Shown: piece by piece, positions 48,932 to 60,225 of the stretch
Layout of the letters: every line of letters starts with the position of its first letter
Numbering within the stretch: position 1 is the first letter of the stretch
NCBI GenBank assembly: GCA_022036555.1
Contig: CM039120.1
Location: forward strand, 15,019,291-15,083,290
Source of the DNA: Microstegium vimineum
Taxonomy: Eukaryota; Streptophyta; Magnoliopsida; Poales; Poaceae
Reading direction: 5' to 3'
Length of the DNA: 64,000 nt
Translations under genes and position numbers: made by a program
The notes under the pieces: model-generated
Databases searched by the model: none
What the model was told of the DNA's origin: nothing
Seen by the model: only the letters and a program-made list of their open reading frames with translations

Positions 48932-50647
48932 CTAACTACGAATAGGTACCAACAATAGTAAGAAATCAATTGTGAAACATACCTTAAGCTTCTCTAGTCT
49001 AGGTCTACTCGTACATGCCTTGATGAACTCACAAACATAGTATCCGCACAAATTATTCCCCGGTTCCTGCCGCAAACACCACTTTACGAGAAAAAGAAAC
49101 CTCTCGTTATCTAGTGAAGACACACTCACATTATCAAGTTCATGAAAACTGTATATATATAGCTAGTAGTACTTACATGGGTTAACACTACGTTCAGTGA
49201 CGCTTTACGATCAGTGCGGTGATCTTGAATGAATTTTGCCCAAACACTAGCAATAAAGTTTTAAAGATTGTTAATTAACCTTCAAGATTTAAGAGAACAA
49301 TAAAGAATTTGGTTCGTGACCGATATTAAATTACCTCTGGATAATGTCTATCATGTCTTGATAATCGGCTCGATCTTTTCTCAACGAGTCTAATATTATT
49401 AACCGATTATTGTCCACACAGATGACCATCAAGATCCAGTGAAAGCTACATATACGTTTATAGCATATGAAGTCATATAATTCAATAACTATATATGGGT
49501 CAAGTAATTAAGGGAAATAAAATGTGCACACTCACTTGAAGTTATACGGGAAGAGTATCGATTTCTTATCCTTTTGGTGAACTAAGAACCTCATGAGATT
49601 CTTCTCTACTTGAGGTCGCCAATTAGACTCGGGAGTAACTTGGTCTTTGAATACAATGTATGGATCAACAAAAATGATAGTATTGTCCTTTATTTTTCTG
49701 AGCATGTTCATCTCATGTCTACATACATATATAGTGTAAGGATGACTCTATATATATAACACATGCAAGTTACTTTAGTAATAATAGAAACAATGTAATC
49801 ACACTTATAGACAAAAGCAGCTGAGGAGAGATTTGTCGAGGGCATCATGGTGGCATAGTTGGTGTAGTTCTGAGAAGTTAATATGTATGATGTCATCGCC
49901 ACGGAAGAAGTGTCGTTGTCTGACTCTGAGAAGTAGCCATTGCTCGTTCCTTTTACATGCCTCTAAGTACCACTTATTCAACCTGTACATTTGTGTGCCG
50001 TGATCTCTTTGTGCGGCATCAGGGTTGAATAAACTATTGCCATATTTATAAATCTTCCAAGGATCAACTTCTGGGGCAGAGTCGATTTCGCCACCATAGA
50101 GAATTTGGTTTATGTCAAGACCAGTTTCGATGTAGAAAGTAGCAAGTTGCTCTATGTTGACCTCTCTAGCTTCGTTCATAAATGTTCCATACTCATCACG
50201 AACAACTAGTGGAGGAATTAGTTTTGATGAGTCTCCGAGTTGTGCAACATCTTTCCCTGCTTTCTTCTTACTTGCCGTCGTCGCCTTCATGAGAGTGCGG
50301 TCATAGTCTATTGCTGGCAGTGGCTTACGAGCTTCACACATCTCTTTCTTCTTTTGCTCCAGCTTCTTTCTTAGTTCTTTCTGAAGAACGTAGTGCAGCT
50401 TTGGAGGGTTTCGCCTAGCTCGTTCTCTTTCTTCATTGTCCCTTTTCAATTTTGCAAAGAACTCTGCCACTTCTTCTTTAGAAGTAGCCATAATTTCTTC
50501 ATCCGTCTTTTCATAAGGCAGCTTCTGGGGAATAGGCTTTGTTTTACTCCTGGAGGCTGCCCTCTTCGCCGATTGGGATGAAGACTTCGTCGATTGTGAC
50601 GGGGCAGACCTCTTAGCCGCAGACTTCTTTGTCAACTCAGGCTGAGG

Positions 50648-51000
50648 TGGCGGAGGGGTTGGAGACCTCCTTACCGGTGATGGAGATCGCCTTGGAGACG
50701 ACTGTTGCGGTGGCAGTGTTGGAGACCTCCTTGCCGGTGTTGGAGATCGCCTTGGAGACGACTGCTGCGGTGGCGGCGTTGGAGACCTCCTTGCCGGTGT
50801 TGGAGATCGCCTTGGAGACGGCTGCTGCGGCGGCGGCGTTGGAGACCTCCTTACTGGTGTTGGAGATCATCGCCTTGGAGACGACTGTTGTGGCATTGGA
50901 GACCTCCTCCTTGGAGATGGCTGCTGTGGCATTGGAGACCTCCTCTTTGGAGACGGCTGCTGTGACGGCGGCGTTGGAGACCTCCTCGGAGCACTATGCT
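50648..51000 (-). repeat. 60-bp coding tandem repeat (20-residue SR/proline unit)
   Basis: Three equal 60-bp units (50661-50720, 50721-50780, 50781-50840) are followed by shorter degenerate ones to about 50990. On minus each encodes a 20-residue RRSPTP/SSPRRSPTPA unit. A 3-bp duplication (ATCATC, about 50867) in the fourth unit introduces an in-frame TGA. Confidence 0.9.
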
Positions 51001-52828
51001 GATCCGAGGACCTGCTGCTATATATGACAAAACAAAATTAGAGAACATGAGTACTTTATACTTGTTTAGTCAGTATATAAAATTGCTCACAACACTATCA
51101 TACGTACCTATGGTGAGGTAGTTTAGGAGGCGATGCCCCCGGAATAACAATGTAGCTCTTGCACCATAGAATAAATGCATGCTCCGCTTCTCCGAGAGTC
51201 TTCTCCCCATCACCTCCTAGAATGTCAAGAGCCACTCTATTGCATCCTTTAAGAACTCTATCCACGGAGACGCTAGCAAATCCAGGTGGTATTATTTGGC
51301 AATGCATTCTTGCTGTTCTAGTAGGGTCAATAGGGGAGACAACACCGGCAGCAACCATGATGCTGCCATTATCCTTTGGAACGTGCAACTCACATGCGGT
51401 AAGAGGTACAGTAATGTCATCCACAGGGAAGCGCAAGTCTACATCATCTGGTAGCTCTGTGGAAGCACAACTACTTAGAATCTGGTTAGTAGGGCTACCT
51501 CCCGGCTGTGATGCTGACCGTCCTTGGGAAATATTAGTCAATGCTATTTGCACTTGTCGTTTAATTTCTTCCTGCATCCTCGACTCATTAGTTTTTTCTC
51601 GGTCCTGAGATTCAAGCACCACCATCTCCAACCTTCGCAACCGCTCGTTCTCCTCATCCTTCTTTCTCTGACGGCTTCTGTATGTGCCTCTGTCCTCAGG
51701 AAAGCCATGCTGCCAAGAGATGACCCATTTGCCTCTTGTTCTTCCACCGTGTTCAGCTGTTTGGAGGGCATATGTTAGTTCATCCTTTTCTCTGTTGGGT
51801 TTGAACGCACCACTAGCAGCAGCCATTATAGCCTGACAAAGTCTTTCTACTGCCTCTCGAATCCTTTCACCATACACTAACCCCCCGGTTCCTAGGTTAA
51901 GTGATCCACCATGCGCAAAGAACTAATTCTTACAGCGTTCAGACCAATCAAGTGAAGCTGGTATGATCTGCTTTTCAAGTAGCATTGATTCTACCTTTTC
52001 CCACTTTACCTTGGCAGTCTTGTAGCCACCTGACCCCAAGTGATGGTGGTATTCCTTTTGTTGGGCACTTTGTCGATTCCTTCGTGTCCGCTCTGTACCC
52101 TCTTCTGATGTCTTGTATTGCACAAATTCATCCCAATAAGGCCTCAACTTTGATAGCGGGCCCCTAGTGTTGAAATTTGGTGTCACATTCTTCTTAACAT
52201 AATCATTGTATAGCTTTTTATTCCAAGACTGGAACATGATGTCCATCTTCTTCATAGCCCACTTCTTAACTAACTCCTTCATATCAGTATCATCTGTTTC
52301 AAGCATGAAATGTTGGAGAAGATCATCCCAGATAAGGGTCTTGTCTAAATTAGAGACAAAACTAATATGAGGAGCATTCATCTTCTCTTTCCATTCCCGG
52401 GCATTGATCGGCAGTTTGTCCCTTACTAGGTAACCATAGTGGTTAACAAATTTCTCCGCATGTTCTCCAAGTGGTTCTCCCGTAGTTTCGTTGAACTCTG
52501 TTATTACGTAACGGCCCTCCACAGGCTTTGTCGGGCCTCGTACCTTTCAACTCGTCGTCGATCCAGAGGGCTACACACACAATTCACACACATACATTAA
52601 TTAATCACCAATATGTATATATTAGCTACATAGAAGATGGATTAATTAATTAATCAAGTATATATATACCTCGCCAGTGATGTCATCTTGCAAGACATTT
52701 TCTGGTTCATTTCCTAGATTCAAGTATTGGCTCCCGTCATCTGCCTCAGCATTATCATCGTCCGCGGTGGCGGAGTTGATAAGATCCATCATGGCATCCT
52801 CCATCGCGTCCTCATTGGGGTCGGCCAT

Positions 52829-54054
52829 ATCTAAAGTATATATACATATCCATAATGAAGGATGATATCTAGCTAGCTAATTAATATACATGAACTATAA
52901 GTCTATCTCAAATTCATAGGTTGAGAGGTGAAAAATTGTAGACTTTATTTAACGAATTCTATGGATTCTTCTTCCACAACTATAGTTTATACTATGAATT
53001 ATATTCAATTCCGGGTTCACACAACTATAGTTTATATATTATGAATTCTAGGCATTTACCTTAATTAATATACATGAAATGAAGACATTTTACATGAAGG
53101 CATTTACATTTCTTAAAAATGAAAGCATTTACCTATAATAGATATCCTTAAAAATGAAGGATATCTAGTTATAAAAACATTTGAACATTTGCATATCTAT
53201 ATCTATATACATTTGCACATTTGCATATCTATAAAAACATATTATTATAGATGTGTGTAATAACAAAAACATGAAGATATGTCTAATAACAAAAATATAT
53301 ATAATTAAACTATATATATTTGCATCTCTATTTTTAATTAGACAAAATAACATGAACACACTGCATCTCTATTTTTAATTAGACAAAAACATGCATGAAC
53401 ACACACACATTTGCATCTCTATTTTTATATATAATATATATATACACACACTGCATCCACCAGGACCACACCGAGCCGGCGGCGGCGAAGAGCGAGCTGG
53501 AGGGCCAGGGTCGGCGCGGCTGCACGCGGGGGGGGGGGGGGGCGGATCGGAGACGCCGGAGGCCGCGCGCAGAGAAGCTAGCGTGGCGTGGCGTCGCCGG
53601 CAGACGGAGGGCACGCGTGTGGTGGAGAGGGCGGCCGGTGGCAGCGGAGACAGGGGCGGCGGAGGTGGCCGACGCGAGATGGCGCGGCCGGATCGGAGAC
53701 ACGCCGCCACGCGTCGGAGACTGAGCAGAGGAGCGTGCACGACGCTGGCAGACGGATCAGGGGTGCGTGCGCGACGGCGACGAGGCGCGCGGTACGGCCG
53801 GCGAGCTGAGGGCAGCGCAAATTGTATCTCACTGCGCGCGACGAAACACGAGCACACGGCACGGGGCCGGGAGCGGAGACGACGACTCAGGGCGGGGGTC
53901 CGGGGGACTGAGCTGGGGCGGAGGAGGGCGCGGGGGCGCTGTCGGCAGACGCGGAGTCGATGATGGCAGCGACGAGGAGAGCTTCTATTGGGTGAGATAG
54001 AGATCGTACGAGGACTTAGCGGCGCAGCGGGGCATAGGAACTGGGCTTTATAGA
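52829..54054. other. Region upstream of the Ulp1-type gene, AT-rich then GC-rich
   Basis: The segment 52860-53450 is AT-rich with repeated 'tttgcatctctatttttaattaga' phrases (53320-53425). The segment 53455-53995 is very GC-rich with a 15-G run (53528-53542) and many overlapping spurious frames. A GC-rich control region beside subterminal repeats is how En/Spm-type 5' ends look, so this may be the gene's promoter and leader. Confidence 0.5.
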
Positions 54055-54335
54055 CCCAGACCTTTAGTACTGGCTCTAAACCCTAACCCGGACTAAAGAC
54101 CCTTTAGTCCCGGTTGGTGTCACCAGCCGGGACTAAAGGTCTATCTTTAGTCCCGGCTGGTCTCTGCCTTTTTGGCGGCAACTGAAAAGCAGAGACCTTT
54201 AGTCAAAGCAGAGACCTTTAGTCCCGGCTGGTGACACCAACCGGACTAAAGGTCTCTGCCTTTTTGGCGGCAACTGAAAAACAGAGACCTTTAGTCCCGG
54301 TTGGTTTTACCAGCCGGGACTAAACGTCCCTTTCT
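54055..54335. repeat. Internal block of CACTA subterminal-type repeats
   Basis: At least five copies of TTTAGTCCCGG(C/T)TGG or its complement lie here, far from either terminus. A duplicated phrase 'tttttggcggcaactgaaaa' (54170, 54255) is included. They resemble the repeats inside 48205 and 59719 and lie beside a GC-rich region, as at a CACTA 5' end. Confidence 0.85.
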
Positions 54336-54801
54336 GTTCCCTTCTCGTCGGGTTTCAAAGGAAATTTTTGTTTTTTTTGGATATATTTCATTGTAATTTG
54401 CTTTTTACACTAGTTAATTAAACAATAAATCAATTATTAGGCATAATATTGTTTTAAAAGCACCATTATTTGGTTTTTCTTTATTCTTTGAAGGAAAAGC
54501 CTTAAACTTTAAAATTATTTTGTTTTCCTTTTATTTTGGTCATTGTAATATAACCATTAATCACTAATTGCTTAATGCAAAAATGTTTTTTTCAATGTAA
54601 ATCCTTTAAACTACATGTTTTGGACAGGATATTAGTTTTCGCAGTATCATAGCGTTAAAATTTTGGTTTTTCACCAAATTATTTCCAAAAACACACGTGG
54701 GAATGTAAACACATGATCGAGCCATATATTGAGCAATCATACAGTAGCATGATGCTAAAATTACACATATTGAGCCATATATTGAGAAATCATACAATAT
54801 A

Positions 54802-57800
54802 TTAAGTGATGGCAACAACAACAAGCTTGTTCCTAATGTATGTCCCTTGGTCATGATCACTGTGTAACCATGGAGTGTCTTCATTATTTAGCATGATGCT
54901 TGGGTCTTTGTTTACTACAAATGGTTGGAGTTGGTCGTCCTTTTCATAATCCTCTGACAAGTCTGACCTGTCCTCGATTCCCACGATGTTTCTTTTCCCT
55001 GAAAAAAGAATGTGGCGTTTTGGCTCACTTTTTGAGTTGTCTTTCTCCCTCTCTTTGGTTTCGTACACATATCCTTTACGTAGAACACCTGATTCACATC
55101 CTTGGCTAAGACAAATGGTTTGTCTTTGTACCCAAGATTGTTAAGATCCACAGTTGTCATTCCATAGTCATTGTCAACTGTTAACCCGCCTCCAGTCACC
55201 TTCAGCCATTGGCACCGAAACAAAGCGACCTTAAAAGTGGGTCCGTAGTTTAGTTCCCATATCTCTATTATGCGGTCATAATATGTTTGCTTATTCCCAC
55301 TCGGGTCCATGGCATCAATGCGGACACCACTATTTTGGTTGGTGCTCTTTTTATCTTGAGTTACTGTATAAAATGTATTCCCATTTATCTCAGAGCCTTT
55401 GTATGTGACGATATGCCACGATGGTTCTCTGGCCAACACTTACAATTGCTCATCAAGACTCTCATCACCTTGACATTTTTTCCGTAGCCAACCACCAAAA
55501 GTTTGCATGTGCTCATGAGTAATCCAATGTTCAGTTCTCCCTGGAAACTGAGATCTTAGGATGCCCTTGTGTTCCTCGATATACGGATCCACCAAGGAGG
55601 AGTTTTGTAGAACAGTGTAGTGTGCTTTATTGAAACAATCGTCCTCCGCACCGACATATGCTTTTTTCCCTAGTGTTCCCTTTCCACTTAGTCTCCCCTC
55701 GTATCGCGATTCAGGAACCCCAATCGGGTCAAGGTCTGGAATAAAATCAACACAAAACTCAATAACCTCCTCTGTTCCGTACCCCTTGGCCATGCTTCCT
55801 TTTGGATGAGCACGATTGTGAACGTATTTCTTCAGGACTCTCATGAACCTCTCAAAGGGAAACATATTGTGTAGAAACACGGGACCAAGAATACTAATCT
55901 CCTTGACCAGGTGAACTAGGAGGTGCGTCATGATATTATAGAAGGATGGGGGAAACACTAACTCAAAGCTGACAAGACACTGAACCACATCATTTTGTAG
56001 CTTTGCCAGATCTCTTGGATTGATTGCCTTTTGAGAAATTGCATTGAGGAATGCACATAGCTTCACAGTGGCTAAACGTACATTTGGAGGTAGAATTCCT
56101 CTTAATGCAACTGGAAGCAATTGTGTCATAAGCACGTGGCAGTCATGAGACTTTAAGTTTAGAAATTTCTTCTCTGACATACTTATTATACCCTTTATGT
56201 TCGAGGAGAATCCAGATGGGAACTTAATACTATCTAGACATTCGAACATGATTTCCTTCTCTTCCTTGCTAAGTGTGTAGCTTGCTGGTCTTAAGTATTG
56301 GCGTCCATCATCTGTCTTCTCTGGATGCAGTTTTTCTCGTTCATTTAAACATCGCAGGTCTTGTCAGGCTTCAATTGTGTCCTTACTCTTCCCATACACA
56401 CCCATGAATCCTAGTAGGTTTACACACAGATTCTTCGTTAGGTGCATTACGTCAATCGCGCTGCGGACCTCTAACACTTGCCAATAAGGTAGCTCCCAAA
56501 ATATGGACTTCTTCTTCCACATAGGTGCGCGTCCGTTAGCATCCTTCGGAACAGGTTCGCTCCCTGGTCCCTTTCCGAAGACTACTTTCACATCCTTCAC
56601 CATATCAAATACATCCTCACCAGTTCGGTTGAGAGGCTTGGTCCGATGGTATGTCTTACCTTTAAAATGCTTCCCTTTCTTTCTAAGGGGGTGATTCGCA
56701 GGAAGGAACTGACGATGCCCGAGGTACACGACCTTTCGATATTTTTTTCAAATATAAACTTTCAATGTCCTCAAAACAGTGTGTGCAGGCATTATATCCC
56801 TTATTTGTTTGTCCTGAAATATTACTAAGAGCTGGCCAATCATTGATTGTTACGAACAACATTGCTCGCAGGTCAAAGTATTCCTGTTTGAACTCATCCC
56901 ACACACGTACACCCGGTTTATTCCACAAAAGAATAAGTTCATCAACTAAGGGCCTCAGGTACACATCGATGTTGTTGCCAGGCTGCTTGGGTACTTGGAT
57001 GAGCACTGGCATCATTATGAACTTTCGCTTCATGCACAACCATGGAGGGAGATTCTAGATACATAGAGTAACGGGCCATGTGCTATGACTACTGCTCTGC
57101 TCCCCAAAAGGGTTCAAGCCATATGTACTTAAAGCGAACCTTAAGTTTCTTGCGTCCTCCACAAACTCTGGGAATTCTCTATTGATTGTTCGCCATTGGA
57201 CCCATCAGCAGGGTGTCTCAACATATTGTCTACCTTACGGTCTTCACTGTGCCATCGCAACAACTTGACATGGTCTTTGTTTCTAAAGAGACGCTTTAGG
57301 TGTGGTATTATTGGAGCATACCACATAACCTTGGCAGGTATTCTCTTCCCCGGACGTTCGCCATCAACATCACCAGGGTCATCTCGTCTGATCTTGTACC
57401 GCGATGCGTGGCATACCGGACATTCATCCAAATCCTTATAGCCCTCCCCACGGTAGAGGATACATTCATTGGGACATGCATGTATCTTCTGGATTTCTAA
57501 TCCCAGAGGATAAACGACATGTTTTGCTTCATATGTAGTTGTTGGCAATTCGTTTCCCTTTGAAAGCATCTTTTTCTGAATAATAGTCAATAATTTTCCA
57601 AATCCCTTGTCAGATATACCATTCTTTGCCTTCCATTGCAACAATTCCAGTACGGTACCCAACTTTTTTTCTCCTCTGTGGCTGTCGGGTACAATAATCT
57701 CTTATGATCCTCTAGCATGCGAGCGAACTTGATCTTCTCCTTTTCACTTTCGCAGTCTCTCTGAGCATCACAAATGACCTGACCAAGATCATCAAGAACG

Positions 57801-58159
57801 GGCACATCTTCTCCCCCTTGCACTTCTTCAGCTTCCCCCATTGCAATATCATTTAGTGCATCATATTCAGCAAAAATATCTTCATCGTGCTCTGGTTCTT
57901 CGTCTTCGTCTTCTTCCATTATAACCTCGATTTCTCCATGCTTGGTCCAACAAATATAGTTTGACATGAAACCAGACTTAAACAAGTGTGCATGAATATT
58001 CCTCGCGCTAGCATATTCCTTCAAATTCTTATATAATGCACATGGACACCGTATAAAACCATCTCGCTTGTTTGCCTCTGCCACAATTAAGAAATAATGC
58101 ACGTCATCAATAAATTCTTTGGAGCGACGATCAGCGTTGTACATCCAATGTCGGCTCAT
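54802..58159 (-). pseudogene. TNP2-type CACTA transposase of the large element, broken
   Basis: The start is taken at 58159 (MSRHWMYNADRRSKEFIDDV). The transposase-associated domain has RCPCALY. An acidic linker precedes a one-base frameshift in a T7 run (57664-57670). The core continues with LGLEIQKIHACPNECILYRG, CPVCHASRYK, a frameshift at about 57190, and a TAG at about 57053 before NLPPWLCMK. It goes on with DVYLRPLVDELILLW, a frameshift in a second T7 run (about 56742-56748), and the TNP2 block SIFWELPYWQVLEVRSAIDV. A TGA at 56364-56366 (from CGA) and a TAA at 55440 follow. The DUF4216-like tail (FKVALFRCQWLKV) is followed by a frameshift near 55060 and ends at 54802. At least four frameshifts and three stops rule out function. 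Confidence 0.9.
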
Positions 58160-58332
58160 CGATCTGCACAATTACACGTGACATACTATATCAAAATCTT
58201 AAACATGACATCCATGGGCTTCAATTTATTAACTTATCAAGATACAAGATAACCAGATGAGTTACATCACATCAATATTAACTTATGTAACCATAACCAC
58301 AATATAGAAAATCCCAAGTACCACTAAACAAA

Positions 58333-58805
58333 CTAGACATAAATGCACTTCAACAGGATAATAATTTCACGCCCAATTCCAACTAAAACAAACGACACAT
58401 CATTCGTTTGTTCAACATTCATGGGCCTCGTCTGCTGGCTCACTGCTTCATCAGCCGCTTCTTCTGGAAGAGATTTTTGCACGTGTGTCATATATTCTTC
58501 CTCTCAGTATCATCCTTTGCATCCAGTACCGTCCCACTGAAAATAGAACAACAAATTAAGAACTATAATCAAAATCACTTAGCAAAATGAAACAAACTGA
58601 AAAAACGTCAAACGCGATAAAAATAGCTCACATTGCGATCCGGACACTTGTAGAAGATATGACCCTTATTGTGACCAGCCTTGGACACTTGGTACTCCAT
58701 CACAATCTTCTGCTCACACTTGCCGCACGGAATGAGAGGGAGCTCTGGCCTCAGTCGTCCATTTCCAACCCCATGAGAGGCCGAGGAACCATAAGTCGTC
58801 GCCAT
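58333..58805 (-). pseudogene. GRF-type zinc-finger gene fragment in the large CACTA
   Basis: Exon 1 (58805-58632, 58 codons, donor AAT|GTGAGC) starts MATTYGSSASHGVGNGRL and contains IPCGKCEQKIVMEYQVSK and HIFYKCPDRN, a GRF zinc-finger pattern (C..C...C). GRF fingers bind single-stranded nucleic acid in other proteins. Exon 2 begins near 58536 (acceptor TTTTCAG) but meets TGA codons within nine residues, then stays open as EEEYMTHVQKSLPEEAADEA to a TAG at 58333-58335. It lies directly upstream of TNP2, on the same strand, as the first gene behind the right terminus. Confidence 0.65.
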
Positions 58806-59719
58806 CTACTCACTAGCTAAATTATTTTCTAAACAAACTCAATTAAAATGAGCTATCAAGTACTATAACTCTAAAATAAATTCTCTATATATTTCTCTAA
58901 ATCACTATCGTCTCATATTGAAATTACAAAGGACAATTAAAACCATAAGTAGTTGTCATCTACTTAGTAGCTAGATTAATTTATTTAAACTAAATTAAAA
59001 ATCTTATTTTCTAAACAAACTCAATTAAAATGAGCTATCAAATACTACTATAACTCTAAAATAAACTCATTATACATTTCTCTAAGTCACTAGCGTCTCA
59101 TTGAAATTACAACGACAATTAAAACTATGAAGTCATTTGTAGGCCAATTTGAGAGAAAATGACATGCAAAATTTAAAATACACAACAAAACAACAATTCG
59201 TAAGCATGAAATGAAATGGTGATGAAACAAGAGAGGATGAGATTGGTAACCTTGCTTAGGAGTGAAGTACGAGTGAAGAAACTCTTGTGTATAGGCCAGA
59301 AGAAGCAAAATCACCAAGAACACCTTTCTTCCTCCTTTCTTGCTCAAGAACACTCTCTGTTTTCTCAAAAACACTGATGTGTCCACTCTGGCTCGGGCAA
59401 GGAAGGAAGAAGGCTATTTATAGAGGGACTCTTTAGTTTCGGTTGGAGTTACCAACCGGGACTAAAGGCTCATCTCTAGTCCCGGCCGGTAGCTCAGACC
59501 GGGATTGAAGCTTTAGTCCCGGCTGGAGCTACCAACCGGCACTAAAGTCCTTTAGTCCCGGTTGGTAGCTCCAGCCGGGACTAAAGGTCCCTGCCTGCAA
59601 AAGGCTGCTGCACGCCTGGCGTACTAGCCGTTGGGCAATACCTTTTAGTCCTGGCCGCAAAAAATATCGAGACTAAAACCAATTTAATATATCGTTCAAA
59701 GACAGGTTCTCTACCAGTG
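58806..59719. repeat. Right end of the large CACTA: leader and subterminal repeats
   Basis: The segment 58806-59400 is AT-rich, with an internal near-duplicate (about 58826-58915 versus 59006-59100, both containing 'aactcaattaaaatgagctatcaa'). The segment 59420-59600 holds alternating TTTAGTCCCGGTTGG-type motifs and complements around 'tagctccagcc'. The terminus is at 59719. Confidence 0.85.
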
Positions 59720-60057
59720 GTTGGCTCCAAGCGAGTCCACGATGCGACCGCACTACACGAGCACATGCGCACGATCTCCTGGCGCATCAATGGCTGTCGT
59801 AATGATGGACGCACGGAGCAACGGCCATTGTTGTCGTGCCCTGTGCTAACGTAGACGTGCAGTGCCCGCCCCATATCCAGCTCGTGGAGTGCAGCTGGAG
59901 TTCGTTGTATGAGCCACAGCGTCGCTGCATCAATCAGTGTCCTGGACAGATCAGGCCAAACGACGACCATTCGAGCTAGGGCCACCACTGTATCTGTAGA
60001 AATCGTGCAATCATAGTAGACTTTCTTCTTGTGCAAAAATACTACACCGTCGTACAT
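59720..60057 (-). pseudogene. Possible PPR-protein gene fragment
   Basis: A minus frame contains LHELDMGRALHVYVSTGHDN, which follows the 'GxLDMGRALHxYV' consensus of plant PPR (PCMP) proteins, preceded by a looser VVALARMVVVWPDLSRT. Only one motif is convincing and the rest does not follow 35-residue repeats, so this would be a short decayed fragment. The frame crosses into CACTA sequence below 59719, which cannot be part of the original gene. Confidence 0.3.
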
Positions 60058-60225
60058 TTATGTAACAAATCTGTATTTGCCTGCTGGTCAACATCTAATC
60101 AAACAATACAATGCACAAGGCAAGTCAACAGCCTTGGTGGACTGGACCCCTTGTTTGGCCATAAAATAATTGACTTATTACGCTTGAAAAAGGCTCAGGC
60201 GACAGAATATGGTTATTCGCAATTT

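Larger units (their letters stand above)
48684..52828 (-). pseudogene. Transposase_24 / SR-repeat / Ulp1 cysteine protease gene, eight exons
   Basis: My exon model is 52828-52670, 52543-51108, 51017-49809, 49718-49536, 49445-49335, 49246-49177, 49081-48983 and 48833-48684. The sum is 3417 nt, exactly 1139 codons. Exon 2 has the Ptta/En/Spm (Transposase_24) region: LRPYWDEFVQYKTSEEGTER, HHHLGSGGYK, and ELTYALQTAEHGGRTRG. Exon 3 starts with an RS/proline repeat (RRSPTPPPQQSSPRRSPTPA), then a lysine-rich coiled region. Exons 4-8 form a C48 Ulp1 fold with the catalytic His in FHWIL, Asp in LDSL, Gln in RQEPGNN and Cys in LCGYYVCEF. Ulp1 proteases cleave SUMO-like tags. Lesions are TAG 51923-51925, TGA 50867-50869, and a donor reading ATAAGT instead of GTAAGT (49808). 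Confidence 0.8.
48205..59719 (-). mobile_element. Large CACTA transposon with both ends and GTT target duplication
   Basis: The left end is CACTAGTACAGAACACGC (48205). The right end read inward is CACTGGTAGAGAACCTG (59719), so one terminal base departs from CACTA. A 3-bp duplication GTT flanks it (48202-48204 and 59720-59722), the diagnostic CACTA duplication size. Subterminal TTTAGTCCCGGTTGG-type repeats occur inside both ends. All genes read on minus: GRF zinc-finger fragment, TNP2, then the Transposase_24-Ulp1 gene. The length is 11,515 bp. Coding damage makes it non-autonomous now, but its ends could still respond to proteins supplied by a related copy. Confidence 0.93.

Noticed and set aside
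50629..51027. Plus-strand frame with repeated ETSLPVLEIALE units
   Set aside because: It is the antisense reading of the 60-bp coding repeat of the minus-strand Ulp1-type gene.
53375..54000. Proline/arginine-rich frames on both strands
   Set aside because: GC-rich CACTA control-type region with a 15-G run; composition explains the open frames.
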